Shown one piece after another: positions 7,550 to 14,771 of a DNA stretch of 50,656 bases. The translations under genes and the position numbers were made by a program. Position 1 is the stretch's first letter, and the number at the start of each line of letters is the position of its first letter. The DNA comes from Desulfobacteraceae bacterium. GTDB lineage: Bacteria > Desulfobacterota > Desulfobacteria > Desulfobacterales > BuS5. The stretch lies in the NCBI GenBank assembly GCA_030592105.1, contig JAUVKE010000001.1, positions 1 through 50,656 on the forward strand, read 5' to 3'. The notes beneath the pieces were generated by a model that ran no database searches, was not told where the DNA came from, and saw nothing but the letters and a program-made list of their open reading frames with translations.

Positions 7550-8302
7550 TTATTTATTTTTTATTATTTTATCAAATATATTAAAAGCCGCCGTAACAGC
7601 GTTGTTGTTATCAGGAATATCTATGGTGGGAGTTCCACTTAAATCATATTGGTAAATAGCTTCATCTTCCGGAATTGTCCCGGCAAAATCTATTTCGGCT
7701 TTTTTAAAAATTTCCTGAATTTCATCTGGGAGTTCACCCTTGACCTGATTGACAATAACACAGGCTTTTGCGACCCCTATGCTGAGTTTTTCAGCAAGTT
7801 TATTAATCCTTACAGTCGCCTGGATACCGCGTCTGGACGTATCTGCAACCATGAGAAGCAGATCTACTCTTTTTGTTGTCAATCTGCTTATATGTTCCAT
7901 CCCGGCTTCATTATCCATAACCACATAAGGATAGTTGCCTGTTAATTGTTCCAGAATTCCTGTTAAAATAGAATTAGCAGCGCAATAACATCCTTTTCCT
8001 TCCGGCTGTCCCATCGCTATCAGATCATACTCGCCGGCCTCTACAATGGCTGTTTCTAATTTCATCGACATGAATACGTCTTTTGTCATTCCTTTGGGAA
8101 CACCTGTTTTCATATCCTCGCGGGCGTTTCCCAATGTTTCTTCAACGTCGAGCCCGAGAACTTCATTGAAATTTGTATTGGGGTCAGCATCCACTGCAAG
8201 GATGGGGAACATTTTTTTGGATACAAGGTATTTGATCAGCATTCCAGCAATGGTTGTTTTCCCTGTACCCCCCTTTCCAGCCAATGCAATTGTATAAGAC
8301 AT
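7550..8302 (-). CDS. cooC: CooC-type nickel-insertion ATPase for carbon monoxide dehydrogenase
   Basis: A 250-residue MinD/SIMIBI-class P-loop ATPase. The deviant Walker A motif GKGGTGKTT is at residues 9-17. VDADPNTN and MDNEAGMEHISRL follow the CooC pattern, and the metal-binding C-Y-C motif (C106, C108 in KGCYCAAN) is present; in characterised CooC/AcsF proteins this pair binds nickel at the dimer interface. It probably matures the Ni-Fe-S cluster of CODH or CODH/ACS. No CODH gene lies in the window, so here it is an orphan, although a nickel importer is encoded about 2.6 kb away. The start is ATG at 8302. It is divergent from the stress-protein gene. Confidence 0.88.
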   Translation of the reverse strand: MSYTIALAGKGGTGKTTIAGMLIKYLVSKKMFPILAVDADPNTNFNEVLGLDVEETLGNAREDMKTGVPKGMTKDVFMSMKLETAIVEAGEYDLIAMGQPEGKGCYCAANSILTGILEQLTGNYPYVVMDNEAGMEHISRLTTKRVDLLLMVADTSRRGIQATVRINKLAEKLSIGVAKACVIVNQVKGELPDEIQEIFKKAEIDFAGTIPEDEAIYQYDLSGTPTIDIPDNNNAVTAAFNIFDKIIKNK

Positions 8303-8480
8303 ATAATCTTTTTCCTTATTTTTTACGGTTTAAAAATTTTCTGTTTTGTCCATGTGACTTTTGCAAGCTTTCAGCAAATTATTTTTATCACATACAGCTA
8401 CTGTAAGCTATATAAACTTTATCTCAATTGTTCATTACTGGTAAAGCTAATAAACAGGTACCCGTGCAGAATTATAAGAG

Positions 8481-8509
8481 AGGGGTTGTGTTGGACCCCT
8501 TATTTTTTT
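8481..8509 (+). terminator. Possible rho-independent terminator
   Basis: AGGGGT (8481-8486) pairs with ACCCCT (8495-8500) across an 8-nt loop and is followed by TATTTTTTT. No annotated plus-strand gene ends here, so either an unrecognised short transcript ends at it or it is coincidental. Confidence 0.3.
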
Positions 8510-8719
8510 ATATTGACTTTTAGTTTTGATGACGCATAAATATATAAAAAGCAATAAAAAACTAATTCTATAATCATTATAATCACAGAAAATATCAAGT
8601 TGGCCATTTAAATTAAGGAGATGTGAACAACAAGACCTTCGCCAAATTGAAAAATAAGAGAAAATTAACTTTTTTGCAATTTGTAACCTATTGATTTTAT
8701 TTGTTTTCCCAAAAGTAAC

Positions 8720-8741
8720 TTTTGGTTAAAATCAACCAAAA
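8720..8741. promoter_or_regulatory. Inverted repeat, operator candidate upstream of the stress-protein gene
   Basis: TTTTGGTT and AACCAAAA form a perfect 8-bp inverted repeat with a 6-nt spacer, 53 nt upstream of the start codon. The regulator is unknown. Confidence 0.35.
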
Positions 8742-8794
8742 TGTAAAGTGACAAAGATATTGAATAATGAATAGAAAATAAGGAGGTATGAATA

Positions 8795-9736
8795 ATGAAT
8801 AGAAAAACGAATAAAATATTATTGGCAATTGATGCTTCTGATCAGTCAATGGAAGCGGTTAAATATGTGAGCAAGATGTTTCCTCCAGAACGGAGCAGCG
8901 TGGTCATTTTTCATTCAAGCAATAACGTCCCGGAAGTATTTTGGGATTTAGAAAAGTGTCCTGAATTTCATTCCAAGATTGTATTTGCCAAAGCATGGGA
9001 AAGTGGACAAAAAAAAATTGTTAATGAATTTATGAAAAAAGCCAGTGATATACTTCTTGCTGCAGGGTTTCCCAAAGAAATGCTGGAGATTAAGATAAAT
9101 GATCGAAAAACCGGACTTGCAAGGGATATTTTAAAAGAGTCGAGACAAGGGTATAATGCAGTTGTAATAGGCCGCACAGGAACAAGTAAAATAAAAGATA
9201 TTTTTTTGGGGAGCATAGCTTTTAAGCTAATAGATAAAATGGGGGATATCCCTTTAATTGTAGTGGGAGGAAAGCCTGAAGTTAAAAAAATAATAGTTGG
9301 GTTTGATAATTCTGTGGACGCAAACAAAGGGGTTGACTGTTTGGGGTATATGATTGGGGATACTGGATGCGAGGTCGAATTATGTTATGTGATAAGACCT
9401 GTACATATTTTTTACGACGGCTATGGCCCTGCTTTTTCACCGGATGATGAAATTAAATGGCTTGAAATAAACAAAGATAAAATGCTGCCTAAAATGGAGA
9501 ATGCAAAAAAGGTTCTCAACAATTATGACATACCTTTAAAAAAGATATCCACAAAAATAATACAAGATAGCGCCAGCCGCGCCGTTGCTCTTGCCGAAGA
9601 AGCCGCGGGAGGTGATTGGGGCTCTATAGTAGTCGGAAGACGGGGCGTTTCCTCGGTTCAGGATTTTTTTTTAGGGCGGGTTAGTAGAAAAATTATAAAT
9701 ATAGCCTCCAACCAGGCGATTTGGATTGTGGGATGA
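8795..9736 (+). CDS. Universal stress protein with two UspA domains
   Basis: A 313-residue cytoplasmic protein made of two tandem UspA domains. Domain 1 (about 1-158) begins KILLAIDASDQS and carries the ATP-binding pattern VIGRTGTSKIKDIFLGS. Domain 2 (about 162-313) begins KKIIVGFDNSVDA and carries VVGRRGVSSVQDFFLGR, in which the final serine is replaced by arginine, so the second site may bind nucleotide differently. AAGGAGG lies 8 nt upstream of the ATG. It is probably monocistronic; the next gene is convergent. Usp proteins respond to energy or redox stress; the specific role here is unknown. Confidence 0.9.
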   Translation: MNRKTNKILLAIDASDQSMEAVKYVSKMFPPERSSVVIFHSSNNVPEVFWDLEKCPEFHSKIVFAKAWESGQKKIVNEFMKKASDILLAAGFPKEMLEIKINDRKTGLARDILKESRQGYNAVVIGRTGTSKIKDIFLGSIAFKLIDKMGDIPLIVVGGKPEVKKIIVGFDNSVDANKGVDCLGYMIGDTGCEVELCYVIRPVHIFYDGYGPAFSPDDEIKWLEINKDKMLPKMENAKKVLNNYDIPLKKISTKIIQDSASRAVALAEEAAGGDWGSIVVGRRGVSSVQDFFLGRVSRKIINIASNQAIWIVG

Positions 9737-9803
9737 TTACGAGAGGCGAAAGTATTATTCACCAAAAGAGCTGCTGAATTTTGCTGTTAAAGTTATTTCT
9801 CCA

Positions 9804-10097
9804 TCAAGGTTCATACTGAACCAGCTCACCAAAATCTTTAAAGGAAAAGTTGTAAAGAACATGGTGCCCATCGTAATCGACAACACGGAGATCATCGGTC
9901 TGGTGCAGATCACCCATTATCACATTATAATGTTTTCCATACTTTTCCTTTACCATATCTTCAGAAATTTCGTATGCAATAAACTTTTTTATACCTTTGA
10001 TGTTTAGTTTTTCAATTAACCCCGGGTCGGTAAAAGAATTAAAGGATGTTATAACAAGTATCGGCCCGGAACCTGTGAAAATAATTCCAGCTTTCAT
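9804..10097 (-). CDS. Small conserved-looking protein of unknown function
   Basis: A 97-residue protein beginning MKAGIIFTGSGPILVITSF and ending with FSFKDFGELVQYEP. It looks like a compact alpha/beta protein with no signal sequence or membrane segment. The very strong Shine-Dalgarno AAGGGGGG 7 nt upstream of the ATG, together with ordinary codon use, supports a real gene. It is convergent with the stress-protein gene, 67 nt away. I do not recognise the family and assign no function. Confidence 0.7.
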   Translation of the reverse strand: MKAGIIFTGSGPILVITSFNSFTDPGLIEKLNIKGIKKFIAYEISEDMVKEKYGKHYNVIMGDLHQTDDLRVVDYDGHHVLYNFSFKDFGELVQYEP

Positions 10098-10118
10098 AAT
10101 TATACCCCCCTTGTTTAC

Positions 10119-10262
10119 GGCATCTTGAAAAATTGCCTTTTCACCAGATTACGGTGTCGCTGCAAAAATAAAAAATGCTCACATATAACTTATGTATGCT
10201 GTGCTTTTTGACTTTTGCGTTCCTTCTCCTCAGGCAAAAATTCTAATTTTTCAAGGCACCCC
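10119..10262. repeat. Family B inverted repeat, long version
   Basis: It begins GGCATCTTGAAAAATTGCC and ends AATTTTTCAAGGCACCCC. Read on the minus strand it matches the copy at 2962-3033 but carries an extra internal segment of about 70 bp. It contains GATTACGGTGTCGCTGC, shared with the other copy. It has no coding capacity. Confidence 0.7.
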
Positions 10263-10428
10263 TTTAGTTAAAAATTAGTTTAAAAAAACTCCTTTAATGA
10301 ATCATGCTCCTGTGAGTTGAAAACCCGCCCCTTTTGGTATAATATAATATCAACAGACAGAATTTATATCAACATTATTTGTAGTTATTTAATAAATAAT
10401 TAATTCATCAATGATTATTTCCAGTTCC

Positions 10429-10591
10429 TTAGGGCTCGCTCAAAAATAACTTTACATTTTAAGCGCCGATGCATCCCGCCTGGCTACGTTCCGAAAGCGC
10501 AGAAATATCTTGATATTCCTGCGCTTTTGCGCCTTGCCAGCCAGGCGCCTCAATACTTAAAATCGCTAATTTATTTTTGAGTGAACCCTTA
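10429..10591. repeat. Family F inverted repeat
   Basis: The ends, TTAGGGCTCGCTCAAAAATAA and TTATTTTTGAGTGAACCCTTA, form an imperfect terminal inverted repeat. The interior contains nested inverted repeats: CCGCCTGGC with GCCAGGCG, and GCGCAGAAATATC with GATATTCCTGCGC. The whole 163 bp could fold into one long cruciform or hairpin. Only one copy is present in this window. Confidence 0.65.
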
Positions 10592-10817
10592 GCACTTTGG
10601 CGTTTGATTTCTGTCAAAAAAACATTTTATATTTGGAGAGATTTTTTTATTTTGTACATTGCCATGGGTAATGGGAACTTTTTTTATGGGGTTTTTATTC
10701 ATGGAAAAGAATTGACTTCTGTCGACGTATATAATAGGTTAATATCAATGCAGGCAGAAGTCTGCTGGTAAAATTTATAAAAAGAATTCAAACCATTATA
10801 GTATATTATTTAAATTA

Positions 10818-10871
10818 AGCCACGAAGGTGTTAATGCTGTACAGGCATTTTTAGTTCGTGGCTTTTTTTTG
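10818..10871 (+). terminator. Nested hairpin with T-run ahead of the nickel transporter genes
   Basis: AGCCACGAA pairs with TTCGTGGCT, and inside the loop AATGC and GCATT flank TGTACAG to give a second hairpin. The outer stem is followed by nine T, as in an intrinsic terminator. It ends about 25 nt before the first transporter gene, so it could be a metal- or translation-responsive attenuator or simply terminate upstream transcription. It does not match the NiCo or cobalamin riboswitches as far as I can see. Confidence 0.55.
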
Positions 10872-10894
10872 TTAAAAAGGGGGATAATAAAATT

Positions 10895-11686
10895 ATGGGT
10901 AAAAAAAATATAAAATTTAATACTGGAATGCTCCTGCTTGTTCTATTCTTTTTTGTTTTTCCATTTCAAGCTTATGCGCATTTTGGTATGGTAATCCCTT
11001 CGGATTCCATGGTCATGAAAAATGATGTAAAAAATATAAAAATTGATCTTTCGTTTTCTCATCCTTGTGAACGTGCTGGCATGGAGCTTGTGAAACCAAA
11101 TATCTTTGGAGTTATGGCCAATGGGGTAAAAAAGGATATTACCTCTGATCTTAAAAAAATAGACGTGATGGGCAATAAAGCATGGCAGGCTGATTATAAA
11201 ATTAAAAGGCCGGGGGTTTATATGTTTTATATGGAACCTGTGCCGTATTGGGAGCCTGCTGAAGATTGTTTTATAATACATTATACAAAGACTGTGGTTG
11301 CAGCCTTTGGCGATGATGAAGGCTGGGACAGGAAAACAGGATTGAAAACTGAAATTGTTCCCTTGTCAAAACCTTTTGGGCTGTATGTTGGAAATGTTTT
11401 TCAGGGGATTGTTCTATTGGATTCAAAGCCGGTCCCTTTTTCCGAGGTCGAAGTGGAATATTATAACGAGTCGGGAAAAATGAATCCCCCCACAGACTAC
11501 ATGGTGACCCAAACAATAAAGACTGATGCAAACGGTCTCTTCACATATGCGGTTCCCATGGCTGGATGGTGGGGATTTGCTGCTTTAAACAGCGCAGATT
11601 ATAAAATAAAGCATAATGGCGCGGAAAAAGATGTGGAGCTCGGCGCAGTAATCTGGGTTGAATTTCAGGATTTGGGAATCAAATAA
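10895..11686 (+). CDS. Periplasmic DUF4198 protein, nickel ECF importer accessory component (NikK-like)
   Basis: A 263-residue secreted or membrane-tethered protein. Residues 1-28 form a signal peptide ending QAYA; cleavage would leave H29 at the N-terminus, a possible metal ligand. The rest (HFGMVIPSDSMV, DLSFSHPCERAGMEL, GVYMFYMEPVPYWEPAEDCF, TDANGLFTYAVPMAGWWGF) matches DUF4198 proteins found beside NikM/CbiM. The order NikK-NikM-NikL-NikQ-NikO is a known nickel-specific form of the ECF transporter. AAGGGGG-type sequence lies 10 nt upstream. It is the first gene of the operon, immediately behind a terminator-like hairpin. Metal specificity is inferred from gene content only. Confidence 0.85.
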   Translation: MGKKNIKFNTGMLLLVLFFFVFPFQAYAHFGMVIPSDSMVMKNDVKNIKIDLSFSHPCERAGMELVKPNIFGVMANGVKKDITSDLKKIDVMGNKAWQADYKIKRPGVYMFYMEPVPYWEPAEDCFIIHYTKTVVAAFGDDEGWDRKTGLKTEIVPLSKPFGLYVGNVFQGIVLLDSKPVPFSEVEVEYYNESGKMNPPTDYMVTQTIKTDANGLFTYAVPMAGWWGFAALNSADYKIKHNGAEKDVELGAVIWVEFQDLGIK

Positions 11687-11699
11687 AGGGAATTTTCAG

Positions 11700-12323
11700 A
11701 TGCATATTTCTGAAGGTATTTTATCCGGGGGTGTCCTGGCATCAGGGATGGCCTTAAGCGCCGCAGGCACTTACATAGGCCTTAAACAGATCGATTATGA
11801 CAAAATGCCCCAGACAGCAATTTTATCAGCAGCTTTTTTTGTGGCATCCCTGGTTCATGTTCCCATTGGTCCTTCAAGTGTCCATCTTGTCTTAAACGGT
11901 CTCATGGGCATTTTGCTCGGGTGGGCTGCTGTCCCTGCTATTCTGATTGCCCTCCTGCTTCAGGGAATGTTTTTTCAGTTTGGAGGAATCACTACCCTGG
12001 GTGTAAATACGGTAATTATGGCCACGCCTGCCATTATATGTTATTATCTTTTTAGAAATATTATTTTAAAAGAATCTTTTAGTGCTAATATCGCAGGCTT
12101 TGCCTGTGGTTTTTTATCGGTTTTTTTGGCCGGAATCTTGGTTGGCGTTGCCTTGATGTTTACTGAGAAAGGGTTTTTTGAAATTGCAGTTGCAGTGATA
12201 TTTGCTAATTTGCCGGTCATGATAATCGAAGGGGTTATTACTGTTTCCTGCATAGCTTTTCTTAAAAAAGTTCAGCCCGAGCTTCTCCCGGGATTTTCAG
12301 CCAAAATGGTTTATCAACAGTAG
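11700..12323 (+). CDS. cbiM: Nickel/cobalt ECF transporter substrate-specific component
   Basis: A 207-residue integral membrane protein with about seven hydrophobic segments. The N-terminus MHISEGILSG is diagnostic: in NikM/CbiM the free N-terminal Met-His pair coordinates the metal. LVHVPIGPSSVHLVLNGLMG and FGGITTLGVNT are further hallmarks, with H53 and H62 as likely ligands. The open frame extends upstream into the previous gene, but the family requires the start at 11700; AAGGGA lies 8 nt upstream. It begins 13 nt after the previous stop codon. The companion genes (DUF4198, NikL-like) favour nickel as substrate. Confidence 0.93.
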   Translation: MHISEGILSGGVLASGMALSAAGTYIGLKQIDYDKMPQTAILSAAFFVASLVHVPIGPSSVHLVLNGLMGILLGWAAVPAILIALLLQGMFFQFGGITTLGVNTVIMATPAIICYYLFRNIILKESFSANIAGFACGFLSVFLAGILVGVALMFTEKGFFEIAVAVIFANLPVMIIEGVITVSCIAFLKKVQPELLPGFSAKMVYQQ

Positions 12324-12473
12324 GGTGTCCAGTAAGTTATTCATGCTTTGTTTGAATTTATGGGCTTAGTTATGATTTAAGCACAATACGCTCAGCTCTG
12401 GTGATCAAAGTTAAGGCCAACCCCGAATTTATTGATAATTTACTTGCTGCATAAAATTGACGAGTTTTCAAGT

Positions 12474-13094
12474 ATGTTGAAAAAAGTATATTTTTTGTTT
12501 GTTTTTTCGGTGGTCTCCATCCTTTTTTTCTGTGGTATCGCCCTGGCACATAAGGTAATGATATTTGCTTATGTTGAAGGGGATACTGTTTATACTGAAA
12601 GTAAATTCAGTGGAGGAAAAAAAGTAATAAACGGTAAAATTATTGTTTATGATTCAAAGGAAAGACAGCTTCTTAAAGGGAAGACAGATAAGAACGGAGA
12701 GTTTTTTTTCAAAATTCCTGAAAAAACAGCTTTGAATATTGTTCTTGATGCCGGGATGGGGCATGGGAATTCCTGGACAATCCCTTTAAGCGAAATTGAA
12801 AACCTCCCTGGGAATAATAAAGAAAAAAAAGAGGATCTACATAAAACAGGCGTTTTAGAGCAAAAAAGAGAATTAAAGCTTTCCGGTTCTTCTTTCAACG
12901 AAAAAAGAATTGAAATTATGATTGAAAAAGCCCTTGATAAAAAGTTAAAACCGATTATGAGAATACTGATTGAGGATAGGGAAAAAGGTCTGGATGTCCA
13001 TGATATTTTCAGCGGTATCGGTTATATCTTTGGATTAGCTGGTGTTGCGGCCTATATATCATCCAGAAAAAAGGGCGGACCCGGTAAACAATGA
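12474..13094 (+). CDS. NikL-like accessory component of the nickel ECF importer
   Basis: A 206-residue envelope protein. It has a signal peptide ending GIALA before HKVMIFAYVEGDTVYTES, the typical NikL start after cleavage, with a histidine at the new N-terminus. A small beta domain follows (KIIVYDSKERQLLKGKTDKNG, FFFKIPEKTAL), then a charged helical stretch, and one transmembrane helix near the C-terminus (IGYIFGLAGVAAYI). I chose the internal ATG at 12474 because it gives the proper signal peptide; the open frame begins at 12432. A 150-nt gap separates it from cbiM, and no obvious promoter was seen there. Its stop overlaps the cbiQ start (ATGA). Confidence 0.8.
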   Translation: MLKKVYFLFVFSVVSILFFCGIALAHKVMIFAYVEGDTVYTESKFSGGKKVINGKIIVYDSKERQLLKGKTDKNGEFFFKIPEKTALNIVLDAGMGHGNSWTIPLSEIENLPGNNKEKKEDLHKTGVLEQKRELKLSGSSFNEKRIEIMIEKALDKKLKPIMRILIEDREKGLDVHDIFSGIGYIFGLAGVAAYISSRKKGGPGKQ

Positions 13095-13843
13095 TTAATG
13101 AAACCTTTGCATCGGGAAATTCCATTATGCATGGGATTGATCCAAGGCTGCGGCTCATATTTGCAGCAATATTTTCTTTTACAGTTGCACTTGCCACTCA
13201 GTTTTCCGCGATGAGCCAAGCCTTGCTTTTATCTCTCATACTTATTGGTTTAGCGCGGCTAAACCTGCGGGACGTTATTAAAAGATTGGGAGTAATATGG
13301 GGATTCCTTTTTCTCCTGTGGCTTGTATTACCCCTTACCATTGAGGGGGAACCCTTATACCGCCTGGGGCGGATCACCTTTACAAAACCTGGCGTAATCC
13401 TGTCTTTGCAAATTACGCTAAAGGCAAATATTATTTTACTGGGATTTATAGCCATGGTTGCCACCATGAATCTTGCCACCATGGGTCACTCCCTGGCACG
13501 CCTTAAAGTGCCGGAGAAGATGGTTCATCTTCTGCTTCTTACATATCGGTATATATTTGTAATTGAATATGAATATCAGAGAATTATCCGGGCTGCAAAA
13601 ATTCGCAGTTTTCGGCCTGGAACCAATATGCATACATATAAAACATATGCCTATATTGTGGGAATGCTTTTTGTAAGGGCATCTGAACGTGCCACAAGGG
13701 TGCATCAGGCTATGGAATGCCGCGGTTTTAAAGGAAAATTCTATTCTCTTCACGGGTTTTCCATTTCCTGGAAAGATTGGGTATGGTCAGCATTTATGCT
13801 GCTTTGCATACTCCTATTCCTCCTCACAGAATGGTCACTATAA
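13091..13843 (+). CDS. cbiQ: ECF transporter transmembrane T component
   Basis: A 250-residue membrane protein that couples ATP hydrolysis to the substrate-binding component. The coupling helices carry the AAKIRSFRPG and AMECRGFKGKF motifs, the two Ala-Arg-Gly-type signatures of CbiQ/EcfT. The N-terminus INETFASGNSIMHGIDPRLRL is also typical. About five hydrophobic segments are visible. It starts inside the last codon of the nikL-like gene (ATGA overlap), so translation is probably coupled, and the ATPase gene follows after 18 nt. Confidence 0.93.
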   Translation: MINETFASGNSIMHGIDPRLRLIFAAIFSFTVALATQFSAMSQALLLSLILIGLARLNLRDVIKRLGVIWGFLFLLWLVLPLTIEGEPLYRLGRITFTKPGVILSLQITLKANIILLGFIAMVATMNLATMGHSLARLKVPEKMVHLLLLTYRYIFVIEYEYQRIIRAAKIRSFRPGTNMHTYKTYAYIVGMLFVRASERATRVHQAMECRGFKGKFYSLHGFSISWKDWVWSAFMLLCILLFLLTEWSL

Positions 13844-13861
13844 CTTATTTATTTTTATGCC

Positions 13862-14569
13862 ATGAACAATAATCAACCGATCATAAATCTTGAAGAAATT
13901 ACCTTTGGATATCCCGGGCAGAAAATTGTTCTTGATAACCTTAACCTTAAGTTCCATAAGGGGGACAGGGTGGGTCTCCTTGGGTCCAATGGAAGTGGTA
14001 AAACCACTCTGCTTCATATAATTATGGGTCTGTTAAAACCTTTATCAGGGAAAATTGAAGTTTTTGGTGAAGCTTTAACTAAAAAAAAAGATTTTAGAAA
14101 TATCTACCGGAAAATAGGATTTCTTTTCCAGGATGCGGATGATCAGCTCTTTTGTCCAACGGTATTGGAAGACGTGGCTTTTGGCCCCTTGAACCTTAAT
14201 AAAAAAAAGGATGAGGCCATAATGATTGCGAAAAAAACCCTTGATTATCTTGGGCTTTCCGGCTTTGAAAATCGGATAACCCATAAGCTTTCAGGGGGTG
14301 AAAAAAAGCTGGTCTCCCTTGCGACAGTATTGGCCATGGGTCCGGAAACTCTCCTGCTTGATGAGCCAAGTTCCGGGCTTGATGACGCAACAAAAAAAAA
14401 GCTTGCCGGTATTTTAAAAGATCTTAATATTCCATATATATTAATTTCACATGAAAAAAATTTTATGGCCGGTCTCACCAATAAAATATACACAATTAAT
14501 GATGGCAAGCTCTCTGTGAATAATAAAACACATGCACATCTCCATACCCATCCCCATATTTCCCATTGA
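13862..14569 (+). CDS. cbiO: ECF transporter ATP-binding protein with histidine-rich tail
   Basis: A 235-residue ABC ATPase. Walker A is GSNGSGKTT, the Q-loop FQDADDQLF is characteristic of CbiO, the signature is LSGGEKK, Walker B is LLLDEPS, and the H-loop is ISHE. The C-terminus ends in a histidine-rich run (THAHLHTHPHISH), which could bind nickel or cobalt and might sense or store the metal at the importer. The domain after the H-loop is shorter than in many CbiO proteins. It is the last gene of the operon; repeat C1 follows directly. Confidence 0.93.
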   Translation: MNNNQPIINLEEITFGYPGQKIVLDNLNLKFHKGDRVGLLGSNGSGKTTLLHIIMGLLKPLSGKIEVFGEALTKKKDFRNIYRKIGFLFQDADDQLFCPTVLEDVAFGPLNLNKKKDEAIMIAKKTLDYLGLSGFENRITHKLSGGEKKLVSLATVLAMGPETLLLDEPSSGLDDATKKKLAGILKDLNIPYILISHEKNFMAGLTNKIYTINDGKLSVNNKTHAHLHTHPHISH

Positions 14570-14586
14570 TTATATAATCCACTCAA

Positions 14587-14750
14587 AACAATTAAACTCC
14601 CCTCACGCAAGATTCTAACCGGACACTACTGAGTTTCTGCAATATTGTTAAATAGTTGAGTAGCTGCAAATAAATGTTTACCAATAGCGGAAAAACAATT
14701 AAACTTCTAAGTATTCTTTCTTGCAACTCTCTAAACCAGACACTACTTAA
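14587..14750. mobile_element. Family C MITE-like locus C1, two half-elements
   Basis: Two family C ends are present: CAATTAAACTCCCCTCACGC followed by GATTCTAACCGGACACTACT (14590-14631), and the half ending CTCTAAACCAGACACTACT (14689-14747). Compared with the complete copies, the first corresponds to an inverted left half and the second to a right half, so both point the same way. This suggests a rearranged or composite insertion. It separates the nickel importer from the radical SAM fusion gene. Confidence 0.6.
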
Positions 14751-14771
14751 AAGTTTATATATAAGGATGCA

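Larger units (their letters stand above)
8303..8794. other. Divergent intergenic region between cooC and the stress-protein gene
   Basis: A 492-bp AT-rich stretch without a convincing gene. It contains a small hairpin followed by a T-run (8481-8509) and an inverted repeat (8720-8741) listed separately. Promoters for both flanking genes are expected here. Near 8768-8806 the sequence ATGAATAGAAAA occurs twice on either side of the Shine-Dalgarno, a small duplication at the start of the stress-protein gene. Confidence 0.6.
10098..10894. other. Repeat-rich intergenic region upstream of the nickel transporter
   Basis: About 800 bp without a convincing gene. It holds the long family B element (10119-10262), the family F element (10429-10591), and a nested hairpin (10818-10871). 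A short open frame at 10577-10771 begins inside the family F element and lacks a ribosome-binding site; I do not treat it as a gene. TTGACT at 10703 and TATAAT at 10721 are only 12 nt apart, too close for a normal sigma70 promoter. Confidence 0.6.

Noticed and set aside
9726..10007. Plus-strand 93-codon frame across the small hypothetical gene
   Set aside because: It is the antisense shadow of the minus-strand gene at 9804-10097, which has a strong ribosome-binding site.
10703..10726. Apparent promoter TTGACT...TATAAT ahead of the nickel genes
   Set aside because: The spacing is only 12 nt, too short for a sigma70 promoter.
10577..10771. 64-codon open frame beginning in family F repeat
   Set aside because: It starts inside a repeat, lacks a ribosome-binding site and shows no family resemblance; I considered a leader peptide for the nickel operon but saw no supporting feature.
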